From Lasiodiplodia sp. COLG20 (taxonomy: Eukaryota; Ascomycota; Dothideomycetes; Botryosphaeriales; Botryosphaeriaceae), in assembly GCA_009801085.1 (NCBI GenBank), contig VNWV01000019.1, positions 228,718 through 292,717 of the forward strand: 64,000 nt of DNA, read 5' to 3'. Below are positions 32,192 to 43,800 of the stretch, one piece after another. How positions within the stretch are numbered: position 1 is the first letter of the stretch; each line of letters opens with the position of its first letter. Under the pieces are notes generated by a model. The model made no database searches. It was not told where the DNA came from and saw nothing but the letters and a program-made list of their open reading frames with translations. Made by a program: the position numbers and the translations under genes.

Positions 32192-35100
32192 TCACGCCGC
32201 CACCATCGGCGCCGCGGTATACAGCCTCTCCAAGTCCCTTACCAGCCGCACCGGCACGGCGCCGCAGACGGACCCCTTGGGCCAGTTCATCGCGTCCGCC
32301 CACGCCTTCGCCGCCTTCTCCGCCTCACCCACGCCCCGCCGCGGCGCCCGCCAGTACCGGCGCACATTCTGCCACGGCTTGTCGTCGTCGTCTTCCTCAT
32401 CGCCTGGGATTTGATTTTCTTCTTTCTTAACTTCGGTCTCTCCCTTCACTTCCTCTTCTTCCTTCACCTCCGGCTCCCGCTCCTCCTGCCCCTCCTCTTC
32501 CACCACTCTTTCTTCTCCCTCGGCTGCACCTTCTTCCTCTTCCCCTTCCCCCTCGGCTACTGGTAGCAACGACTGCTTCTCCCGCTGTTCCCGCGATTCG
32601 GACTTCTCCGACACAGGAATCCAAGCACAATCCTCCCACACGCCCGCATCCGGCAGCGGCGGGGGCGGGTCGAGCACCGTCTGCAGCTGGGAGCGCACAG
32701 CGTCAAACTTGGGGATGCGGTCCTCGGCCAGGTCCGGCGGCGGCGCGACAAAGGTCCAGCCGGTGGTAAGGGGGATGACGCTACTACTACTACTACCGGC
32801 GACGCGAAGCGGGTCGGTGGAGGGGTCGTCTATGGGGGGTTAGTTGGATGGGTGGAGGAGGAGGAGGAGGAGGAGGAGGAGGGAAAGGGAGCGGGAGAAG
32901 AGGAAGAAGGTCGCTTACATTCGCCCCACAGCCCCCTGGGCACATTGCTGACGATAGGAGACAGCTCCCACTGCGGCTCGTAGCGCTCATCGTCGCCATG
33001 GCTGCCAACCCTCTCCAACGTCACCGCCAGCGCCGACCCGAGCGGCTTGTCGGCCGCCCCGAGGCGCATGGGCGTCGAGTAGATGGGCGCGGTCGCGGCG
33101 TCGCGCACCATGGGCTCCTTGCCGCCGGGATACACCGTCATGCTGGACACGGCGAACACGGAGGTGAGGCTGAAGGAAAAGGTGCCGGCGTGGACGGTCC
33201 ACATGGCATCAGCGTCGGCGAGCGCCACGGACTCAGCGCGGCTGGCCGGAGCGGCCGCGGCCGGCAGCGGGTCCGCGAAGATGCCCGACAAGCAGCGGAA
33301 CACGTGCGGGGCGGGCGTCTGCTGCTGCTGCTGCTTGGCAGCCGCCAGGGCGGAAACGGAGACGCCGGGGCTGTTGCCCTTCTGCAGGGCGAGGTCGAAA
33401 AACTCGGGCAGCGACGCGGGCTCCGGGCGCTGCTCGACTTGCGAGCCGAAGTGGATGTCGAAGCCAAAGACCCAAAAGTCGACGTGGCAGGTGCCGGCAA
33501 CGGGCGGGCCCTGCAGCGTGACGGAGGCGGCGATGTCGACGCTGATGTGCAGCGTGACGAACCACAGGTCGAGGCGGTAGCGCACGCCGACCGCGACGCG
33601 GCTGGTGGCGGCGAAGCTGAAGGGCTGGAAGGCGATGAGGAAGTCGGCGGCGACGTCGAGGAAGGCCTCGAGCACGCCCGCGGCCAGCGCCACGTGCAGC
33701 GACCCGCCCGCCATGCACACGGCGGGCGTCATGGCGAAGTAGGCCTGGCCGGTGATGGCCAGCGGGCCGAGCGCCCACGCAATCTGCAGCCGCGGCGGGT
33801 TGGGGTACTGCGGCGGCGGCGTGTAGCGCGCGTGGTAGCCGCCCATGGTGAAGACCCAGGCGCCCTTGGTCTGCTGCGCGCCGTCGGCGAACCAGTAGCG
33901 CAGCGCGAAGCCGCCCGAGAGGTGGCACGACGGGTCGAGGATGAACGACGACGGCGCGAGCTGCGCCTCGAAGCTGGCCACGCCGCGGCCAAAGCTGACG
34001 CTGGCGACGATGCCCAGCTCGACGTGCGCGAGCTTGTACGCCGCCGCGTCCGACGGCACGTTGGCCACGGCCAGCGCGTTGACGGCCAGCGTCACGTCCG
34101 GATCCCACTTGACGACCACGACGGCCGCCATGTCCAGCATCTGGCACGCCGTCACCGTCAGCCCCGCGCCCACCCAGAAGGCGTCGGCCTGCGGCGCGAA
34201 CCAGTGCGTGCCCAGCAGCGCCTGCAGCGTGTCCATGGTCGCGTTGCCCGTGCCCGGCCCTGGCGGCACGGCCGACATCTTCAGGAAGGGAAACTCGGGC
34301 ACCTGGTCGACCGTGGGCAGCGCGAGCGCACTGTTGTAGCCAATGCCACCCGTCAGGCCCGAGAGGGTCGCAAACTCCAGCGTGATCAGCGGCCCGTCCA
34401 GCCGCGCGAACACAAAGGCGCTGTCGACCGTCCTGCCGCCGGACTTGACGTGGCCATAGCCGCCGGCGGCCAAGAAGGCCCACTCGGAGAAGGCCACGGC
34501 GACGCCGCCGGTGAAGAAGTCGCCGCGGCGCGCGAGCCCGCCGGCCAGCGTCAGCGGCGGCCGGTCCAGCGCAACCGCCATGCCCTCCAGCGAGAAGCCA
34601 ATCGGAAAGACGTCGCCCTGCAACCTGTGCTTGCTGAGGTCCACGTCGATGCTGAAGCCCTTCAGGGCCAGGGCGATGGGCCCCGCGTGCACCTCGGCGT
34701 CGAGGCAGAGCGAGAGCGTGCCGCCGCGCCATGCGAGGCCAATGTTGGAGATGGCCAGGGAGCCGATGGTCTTGGCGAAGGGCGCCTTCGTCGTGCCGCT
34801 GGCGGGCGTTTCCGTGGCCGGCGCCTCCTCGAGTGGCATGTGCAGATGCAACCGACTCAGGCCGGGGCAGTCGCGGCAGGCCACGGGTCCTCCGCTTTCC
34901 ACTCGGCTTCCGGGGCCTAGGATCTGCTGCAGCGTCCCGTGCTGTTCCAACGCTGCCGCTGGAGGGGGCACCTTCTTCTTGCTCGCCGGCGGCAGCACGT
35001 AGTCCAGCACCACGGCCCCGTCGGCTACGAGCATGAAGTGGTAGCCCGCCTGGACCACAACGTCGCTTCCGCCTTTGACCTGCTTGTAGTAGACTTGGCC

Positions 35101-38100
35101 ATCGTCCGGCAGCATTTCGTTGAGCTCATCCACCTCTGCCAGCGTCAGCCCGGGCACCTGCTTCGCCGTTGCCGTCTTGGATCCATCCTGCACCCACACG
35201 AAGCACATCTTGTCAAATGGCTGGGCGAACCGACCGACCAGCGGAATGTTGACCTCAGGCAGCTCCGTCACATCGACGCGCAGGAAGCGCTTCGACGGCG
35301 TCTTGTCGACCGACCAGCCCGTGCGGCGGAACTGCGCGAACGTGAACGAGACAAGGCCCACGTTGACCGTGACCGTGGCCGCGACCATGCGAGCGCCGGG
35401 ACTGCTGCGCAGCGGCTTGTCGTCTCGCAGCGGCTGCGCCGCCACGGTCAGTCTGATGAATTCCCGGGCGCCCGACGACGACGGGCGCCCGACGGTAATG
35501 TGACCGACGAACGGTGGCAGCTCGACGGTGCCGTCGCCGACGATGCTGTCGAGAATGTCCTGCACGGAGCACTCGTTGCCCGACACGCTCCCGTTCGTCT
35601 CGAAGGTCCACTGCTTCGGGCCCGTGTACCGGAACGTCAGTCCCAGGTCGAGGCGCCCGATGCTCATGCTGCCGGCAAACTCAAAACTGCTCGCTGGGTT
35701 GTTCTTGGCCGGGTCTTTGGCGTAGTGGTACGAAAGCGACAGGTAGTTGAGCATCACGTGCTGGACGAGCGCCGTGGCCGCAGGCCCCGTCTCGTCGTCG
35801 AAGAAGTTGAGCAGGTGCGCGCACTGCATGCCCACCGTCTCGACGGACCCCTGCAGCGCCCACTCCCCGGCGCTGTCGTACATGACGGACCCGCGCAGCT
35901 GGATGGGCGGTATCGACGACCCAGGCTGCGTCCACATCAGCGCGCCAAAATCGAAGTCCACGTGGAGCTGCTTGGTCGCGAAGGCGTAGCTCGCGTTGAG
36001 CCGGATGCTGCTGAGTGGCAGCTTTGGAATGTCGTTTGATGCCGGCTCGCGGCAGACAATGGTTCCCTCGAACGACATGGCACTGCCGTCAAGCTGTAGC
36101 AGAGCACGCTCCACGCGCGTGGGAATGCCGTCTGGAATGTTGACGATCTTGTCCCCTGGGGCGCCCGTCTTGGGGTCTGCCGGGATGAGTTCGACGAGGT
36201 CCAGCCCATCGGCCCAGTTGGCGCGGCCAGACACGCTGCTGGGTTGGAACTGGAGGTGCGGCTCGTACTCGACGAGCAGACGGCGGTCAATGAAGCTGTC
36301 AGCCGGTGGAGCTGCACCCCCGTTAGTGAGCGCAGGAGCGAGGGAGAGCAGAGGTACTTACGGCACCACAGGGAACCCTCGAGCGAGCTGCCGCGCCCCT
36401 TGGTCCACTGATACATGAACAGGAAGACAACCTTCTGCACCTTGGTGTCGACCGTCGGCTGTCCAAACTTGACGCCCAACTCAAGCTCCACGTTGATGTG
36501 CTCCACCGAGGGAGCTGCAGCCTGCGCCGTCACCTGGCCGCGATCCACCACCAACCTGACGCGCCGCAGCAGGGGCAGACTGAAGTTTGCTCCGCCCGCA
36601 TTCTCAAACCACTCGCGAAAGGCGTGTTCGGCACCGGTGCGTTTGCCGAGCCAGTCCAAAACCGACGGCAGCAGCTTCTCGCCCGCGCTCTCGGCGTAGT
36701 CGAACTGCAGCACCACCACCACCGCCTCGTCGCCAAAGTCCAGCGTCACCGCCGGCTTCACGTCGACGCCGTCGAGCGCGCAGCCCGCCGTGACGACAAA
36801 CTCCCACTCGTTGAGCGCGGCGGGCCCCTCGCTCGTCGGCGCCCACTTGCACTTGAGCCCGGTGATGACTTTGACCGACTCGACCGTGAGCCCCGGCAGC
36901 AGCCGCGCGACCCACTGCTCGAGCCCGTGCACGCTCGTCTGGGTTGCCGTGTACTGCGTGCGCACGACCGTCTTGTACGCCAGCATCGGCTCGAACCAGA
37001 TGGCGCTGCGGCTGCCCTCGCCCGCGTCGACGTCGAAGCGCGCCTCGTCCCCGAGCGCCAGAGCGACAAGGTCCATGCCCGCGGGGCTGATGTCGCGCAC
37101 CCGTGCCGGGGCCAGCACGTCGGCAAGCGTCAGCCCCTGCGCGCGCTCTGCTGTCTGCAGGCCGAGGATGAGCGAGTTCTGCCAGGGCACGGTGCCGGCT
37201 GGCCCGGGCACGGTTTCGCCCAGCACGTGGGCTGTTGATTCGGATGAGAAGGTGGCGCCCAAGGACGGGACTTCGATCGAAAACGACGTGATGTTGCCCG
37301 CATCGTCGGCTTTGGCCGAGGCGGACAGCAGGCTGGCGACGCTGCACTCCAACGCCAGCGAGAACCACAGCAGCAGCTCGTCCTGGTGATGCAGCTTCAC
37401 ATCGGCCGTCGCGCTGGCGGGCTTGTCGGACAAGAGCAGGCCCTGGAGATGGAGGGTGGAGAGGAAGTTGTTCATCGCGTTGGCCCGTGTCAGCTGCTTG
37501 ACCTCGGCTCCGGGAGGTCCCGGGCGGTACTTGATCGTGCTGGCACAGATGAAGTAGCAAGGCCGGTCCAGAGGCGCCCCCGGACCAGAAGGAGCGTGGG
37601 GTAGGCCGGGCTCGGGGCGTACGATGGGATCCCAGCCCTCCGACACCAACTGCTCCGCGTCAGACTCTTCCCACGATTCCATCTCCATCTCGTTTGGATT
37701 GGTGCCTTGGGGAATGCCGTAAGTGTCGTGGGATGACGCGACTGCGGAGCCCTTCGGAAGCCATGGCTCAATCTCGACTCCGGTATGGGCGTCCACGTTG
37801 CTCGCTGCTTGCGGATACGTTGTGAAATTCAACTCAGTCCCCAGTATCCCGACATCAAGGATGGCAGAAACGGGCTGCGACATGGCCCTCGTTGAAGAGA
37901 CTGTCCTCGAGATGCGGTCCACATGCTGCCTTTCGAAAGGATCGGAGTTGTACTGGATAAACACGTTGCCGTCGGTTTTGTCATCGTCATGAGCTTCGAC
38001 GCGGTACCATTTCAGTTTCTTGGGCTGCTCGACGACATTATTGTTGGGATAACACACCGCACCTCCATCGTAGGGATGAGCAGTTGAATCGACAGGGGAC

Positions 38101-39814
38101 ACACTGTCCCAAATTTTGGCGATGCGTTCCCGGATGAAATCCTCAGCGCACTTGGTGTCTTTGCTGGTCCACTTGCTCCTCGGCTGTCCAATGAGCTCTG
38201 ACCCAATTCTCTTGCTCAATGTCTCGAGCGGGTCATCCAATTGAGTATTACCATAGTCATTGATTCGGCTTTTCGCGTAGAGTGCGATGAGCTTTTTCCG
38301 GTATGTCTTGTACACATTGTCCCCCTTGTCCTCGGGCCCATTCTGGAGTGTCGTCAGGAGTATTTGGGGAAACTTTTCCACGCGTGATTTCTTGCTCGGA
38401 GGTCCCCCGTCATCTGCCCGGGATCGAGGATTCCTAGAATCTCGAAGCTTCGAGTTAGTCGCTGCCTTACTCACTGGATCCACCTCCCTCAATAGATAAT
38501 ACGGAAACCGAGTTGCTAGGAGTGGTTTTCTGGCCCCTTTCAGACCATCCGAGTGGAACCATCCTGTCACGTAGAAGACAAGTTCCCAACCTTGAACCAA
38601 GGTATCAGTATGGTAATAGCGGAAAGGGTAGGAGGACAGGACTTACTTGGGTGGCCATGCTTGTCTCCCACGCTTGCGATTAGGTTCTGGGGTTTGAAGT
38701 TGTCCAAGAGGCTTATCGGTGTCGAACTTTTGGCTCCGTGGTGGCTCGCCTTGACCGTAGGCACCCATTTGCCGACGGTACGCGCACCAGTTGTTTTCGT
38801 CCACTCCACCAGAGCCTGCTCCTTGTCCCAAAACAGATCTCCTGCGAAGTATTGAGATAAACGGGGTGGGTTTCCGGGCCACATTATCAGGCATGCAATC
38901 GAGCTCTTGTTCGTCGAGGTACTGTGTGACTTGCCTTCATCGATGATGAATACAATATCGGTGCCCAAATCCGCGTCGTCGATGTGATGCTGCTCGTAGT
39001 ACGATGCTGAGAGTGCTCGGCTCCCACCTTCGCCGTAGAGTGAGGCAGGGTTTGTGCCAATGGTGCGCTCCGAAACTGCAACAATGTATATGCCAGGGCG
39101 TCCTGGGATTGCTTTGTGCGCTTTGATGAGATCTGAGGGTGACTTAACGTTCGCCGCGAGCTCGGCAACGTCCCCCCTATCAGCTAGAAACTTCCCTGTT
39201 ACCAGGTTGGCTCCTAGCATGGTCCGGAACTGCCCGGCTGTGTGTTTCGTGAATTCAACGCAAATCTTGCACGCTTTGTCCACCCTTTCGTCCTCTCCCG
39301 CTCCCACCAAAAAGCCCGTCTCGAAGATGAATGTGGAGTCGGAGACGGGCGGGTATTTGGAATTGTGTACGTGGTCAAAGCGCGGGAACCCTTCTGTCTT
39401 GTACGCCAAAGCTGGGCAGTACACTATTGTCTTCGGCTCTCCCTCACTCCCGTAGCCAAAAAAAGAGATGCGGATTTTCCGAAAGGACGTGGCCGAGTCT
39501 GACTCTGCTTGCTTGGTGATATCTTGGGCTATAGCAGCGAGCAGACCGCCGTAATGATCCTCGTCCCAATGAGAGATGACGACGCAATCGAACGTCAGCT
39601 TTTTTGGAGTAGCGAACCGATACTTTGGACTGCTTTGGATGGCTTGAATAGCGCTGGTGACATGACCCTTGGACGCTCTCGTGCCGCCGTCAACCAGCAT
39701 CGCCCACTCAACTTCGTCGGACCCGCCATGCTCTTTGACAACGAGGTGGATCGAACAGTCTCCGGGCTTACCGAGCCCGAGATGAAACGAATCAACTCTC
39801 CGCTTTTCGGCCAT
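32192..39814 (-). CDS. Giant ComEC-like metallo-beta-lactamase + DUF6603-like protein, 2475 aa
   Basis: Four exons (39814-38647, 38590-36362, 36311-32919, 32829-32192) join in frame. Introns are 56, 50 and 89 bp; the last is a (CTC)n tract on the coding strand. Residues 1-400 form a metallo-beta-lactamase fold of the ComEC/Rec2-associated type: LVDGG, the metal motif HWDEDHYGG (His82, Asp84, Asp86, His87), and SHHGAKSS (His358, His359). KHGHPS spans the first splice. Such domains hydrolyse phosphodiester or similar bonds; the substrate here is unknown. A long uncharacterised middle follows, then a DUF6603-like region (about 1690-2250: RPPLTLAGGLARRGDFFTGG, GGIGYNSALALPTVDQVPEFPF). The tail (about 2340-2410) is very acidic. 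There is no signal peptide. DUF6603 is known mainly from large bacterial and some fungal proteins of unknown role. The block is much more GC-rich than its surroundings. Confidence 0.8.
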
Positions 39815-40854
39815 GGTGTGCCGGCGTGCCTGAAGGCAGAATGGAGAAGGGTGGAGAGTGATAAGAGGCGTGGCCGAAACTGAGCTGAAAACCGGGGGGG
39901 AACAACTAAGAGCCGCAAAACGCTTTGAGGGCGCCCTACAGACGACAAGTTGGAAACTGCTCTTGAAACGACAATGCGCAATGATTGAATGCGCCTCCCA
40001 AATGCATTAGCGGAGAGTAGACCCGTTGCCGAAAAGCTTGATATTTATGCCGTTTTCAGAAATGTTACGCTTCGGCTTCTGGGATATGTAATCCTCTCAA
40101 GTGACACACAACGCATGGTAAGCCTCCATGGGCCGGAGCGTGACATGGCAATCCACGTGCATGTACATACACAGTAAGACGGCGACCATCCGCCCTCTTG
40201 ACCGATCCGCAGAAACCAAGCGGCGCTAGGAAACTGGACACACGGTGTCCCTGCAAGGCTGTAAATTCTCAGTTGAAGGAGCGGGGTTACATCCTTGGCT
40301 GGAGACACAACTGCACGAATGCGTGCGTGACACGGCCTGTTCTCGCGGGGGAGACTCTCTCCTGACGTGTGTTGGAGCTGCAATATGCGTAATGGTTGTA
40401 ACCTGTAAAGGTAGCTGAAGTCTTGGGACGATCAGGATTGAAAATGCATCTCTCCGTGTGCTTGATTCAAATGACGAAATAGAAGAGTGTGATATCCGCT
40501 GTGCTGGTTCAATTCTCTTGCAACCCTCGTAGTAGCGTAAAGATTATGCAAGTCATCGAGCAGGAACTGCTGTGGCCATTGGAACGGTATGATTGGTTGT
40601 ACCAGCCGAGCTTGACCGTTTGGTCGGCCGGCAGGACTTTGAGTCTCAACGCAAATGCACGCTACCCCAGACGCCGAAACACTTGCATTTCAGCTTTGGA
40701 CCATGCAGAACAGGAGCCAATTTTTAGTGCGCAGGCATGACGACTACCTGACAAGAAGCAATAATGAGTGTAATTAGTGTTACCCAGACCAGAAGCAATA
40801 ATGAGTGTAATTAGTGTTACCCTGCATCGCCTACAGCTGCGGCGCAACAAGCCC
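39815..40854. other. Spacer between the two tandem giant genes
   Basis: About 1 kb that should hold the promoter of the 2475-aa gene and the 3' end of the 1375-aa gene. I see no further gene. A 37-bp tandem duplication lies at 40754-40822. Confidence 0.55.
40754..40822 (+). repeat. 37-bp tandem duplication
   Basis: A 32-bp unit beginning AGAAGCAATAATGAGTGTAA at 40754 is repeated exactly at 40791, with AGACC between the copies. It lies just past the 3' end of the 1375-aa gene and is perfect, so it is probably recent. Confidence 0.85.
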
Positions 40855-43800
40855 CTATGGCTGCGCGTCGCCGATCGGCCGGCGCAGCTGCATGTATCCC
40901 TCCACGGCCGTGTAAGGCGCAGGATCAAAACGCGGGCGCAGATCGACAGGCTCGGTGGGCAGCGCCATATACGCGGTGCGGGCGCTGTCGCCGCCACCAG
41001 CATCCCCTTGTGTTCCATCATGCTGCTCGCCATCGGCGACGCTGTACGCCTGCAGCCATGCCCAATCGCCACCGCGCAGGCCCGGCACGCCGATCCCAGG
41101 GCCCGACTGGAGGGCGGCGTCCTGGCTGAGGTCGTACTCGCGGCGCAGCTCGCGGGCGCTGTCGAAGGCGGGCACGACGGCGTCGTCGGACAGCAGCAGC
41201 GGGCCGGCGCGGAAGAAGGCCGTCATGCGCGCCAAGGCCGCTTGCCATGTCCATGTGGGAAGGCGCAGCGGCAGGCGCGGAAGCACGCCCGTCGCCGCGT
41301 GAAGAGGGGCGAAAGGGTCGACCAGGGCGCCAAACGGGCGCAGCTGAGCCTCGCGCAGGCGGCGGTAGGTGTCGGCAGCGCCGGCGGGCAGGGACGTCAC
41401 GTCGTCGGCCGTTGGATCAACCCAGAAGGGCTGCAGGGCGGGGAAGGTGGACGCATCGATCTTGTGCAGGTTGTCGTGGGGCGGCGCGCCGTCTGCTGGC
41501 GCTGGCACATGGTGCGTGAACAGGCGGTCCAGCTGAAGCACGTCACCCGGCGTAGGGTTGGTGGCGGGCATGAAGTAGGCGACGAGGCCGTCGGCGCCAT
41601 CTCCAAGCTGCATGGGGAAACGGTAGTCCAGCAGCGGCTGGTCGGGCTCGGCGGGCGGCCCAGGGATGGTGCTCGCGTTGGCCAGCGGGGCCGTGGCCAG
41701 CTCCAGCGAGTAGGCGACGTTGACGAGGGCCAGCGGCTTCCCAACCAGCGACGACAGGAAGTCGGACATTGCCGTGGGTGGAGCGTGGTGGGCGCCCATT
41801 GCGGCGTCCAGCATGGCCGTGAACGAGTCCAGGTAGGCGCTGTCGGCCAGCTGCTCGGCGAAGCGCTGCAGCTGGCGCACGCGGGCGGCGGGTGTGGGGG
41901 CGCGCTGCGGCGGGGGGTGGAAGGGCAGCCACAGCGGCGGTTGCAGCGGGCCGCCCCGGCGGATCTCGCGGAAAAAGGTGCCGTCTGGCAGAAACAGCTG
42001 GATGCCGTTGTCGACGTAGTTGGGCACGACCCAGCCCCAGACAAAGCCGTCGACGTCCCATTCGCTCAGCGGGCGCCAGCCCGTAGTCTCGCAGTAGTCG
42101 ACGAAGGCGCCGTTGAGGCGGGCGGGCTGGTTGATCGCGGGCGGCAGCTGGGCGTACTGGCACAGGCCCGGCTCGTCGGGCGTGACGGTGTTGGCGCAGG
42201 TGCCATCGCCGCGCAGCGCCTGGGGCCGGTAGCTGTCACTGATGCAGGGGTACAAAGGCGGGGGCCCGTCGGCGGCGGGCGTGGGATCGATGGCGTGGAT
42301 GGCCTGGCCGAACTTGTCGATGATGTTGAGCGCGGTGAAGCGAAACTGGCCGTGCGTGGCGGGCTTGAAGGGGCAGAAGTCGGGGTCGAGGTAGGGCACG
42401 AGCGTAGCGTATGACGTCAGGCTCGTCTCGACGCCCATCAGCCGCAGCTGCTGCTCGCCAAACCCAACGCCCTCGCCAACCCGCACCGCAGCCTCAAACG
42501 GCTCGACCGCGCCCTCCCGTGTCCGCAGCGTGGGCTTGACATGGTTTCCCTGCACCCGGGTGAGCAGGTGGTCGACGAAGCCCGACAGCGGCGATGACAG
42601 AAACGCCAGCCCGTGCAGCTCCTCGCGCAGGCTTGCACCGCTGTCGGCGAGAAGCTGCGTCACCGCGGCTTCCACACTCGCGTTGACCTGCGGCAGCATC
42701 AGAACCCGGCCCGACATGGTGCGCTTGTCGCGCAGCGAAAGCTCTGCGAGATCAACGTCCGGCGCGATTGCGTAGCGCAGCTTCTTCTGCGCCGACTGCC
42801 ATGTGCTGCGCTGGTCCAGCGCCCAGTGCTTCGACGGTATGTGTGTGTACTCGGCCTCCCATTCGAGGAACAGCGGAAACCAGCCCTGCCGCCCCTCCCA
42901 TCGGTCCCGCCACGGCGCCGCCTGGTCGGGATCCACATGGGCCTCGTCGACGTCGTGGTAGAGCGGAGCGCAGTAGCCCGCCGACGGCAGCCCAGGCACC
43001 TTGTTGGCCGGGTCCAGCGACAGAAACTCATTCACGAGCTTGCCAGCCGCGTCCTGCAGCGCTTCGGGCAGCTTGGTCAGCACTCTACTGCAAAACTCGG
43101 CCCACGGTGCGTCTGTTGGCGCTGCGCCTGAAGCGGAGAAGGTCTGCGTGTCGAGCCGGGCACGCAGCTGCTGCAGGTAATCGTAAGGCCAGCCAGATTC
43201 GATGCCGGCCACCAGCAGCGTGGGATCGCGCGCCATGCGGAAAGGAGGGAGAGCACCCAATTGAACCAAGCCAGCCGGAAGGACGCCCTTCGCCTGCTCT
43301 ACTGCTTCCGCTGCGCTGTTGATCTGGTTTATCATCTTCTCCATTGCCGCCGTTTTTTCCTTGACCTTGCTTTTGGTTGCCGCCAACTCTGGCGCCGTCA
43401 TGTCGGCCACGTTGGTCATGTATTGCCACCAGGACCCAAACATTTCCCAGCGGCAGAGCTGCAGCTGCCGCTGTAAACCATCCAAGTATTCCTGCCAGCT
43501 GTTAAGCGAGTCCAAGGCCCCGATGAACTCCGGCGCCGGCTTGGTCGGACGGCCTTTCTCTACGTTGGCGTCACTGCTACTGGGGAGGAAGAACTGCGAC
43601 CCTCCGCCTACGCTTGCGTAATTCGTGTTGGCGACGTCTTCGTCTGCTTCGTCCAGGGCATCTACCCCGTCGCTACGAGCATGCAGCAGCTTCTGCACGA
43701 GGTCCAGGTCTTGCTCAACCTCCCTAACACAGCCATCGGTGCTGCTGTGGGCCTGGATGTAGGCGCGGAGAGCGTCCATTGGAGTCGCACCGACGGCAGC

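Noticed and set aside
32848..34920. A 690-codon open frame on the plus strand opposite the DUF6603 gene
   Set aside because: The very GC-rich coding strand leaves the opposite strand open by chance. The translation is Arg/Ala/Gly-rich with no domain, while the minus strand encodes clear protein motifs.
35937..38600. Treating 35937-38600, 32830-36234 and 38567-39814 as three separate genes
   Set aside because: GT-AG introns at 36312-36361 and 38591-38646 join them in frame and keep motifs continuous (KHGHPSWELVF, CPPADSFIDRRLL). One gene is the better model, although RNA data would settle it.
40777..42414. A 545-codon plus-strand frame opposite the 1375-aa gene
   Set aside because: Same cause: an Arg/Gly/Ala-biased shadow of a GC-rich gene, with no motif.
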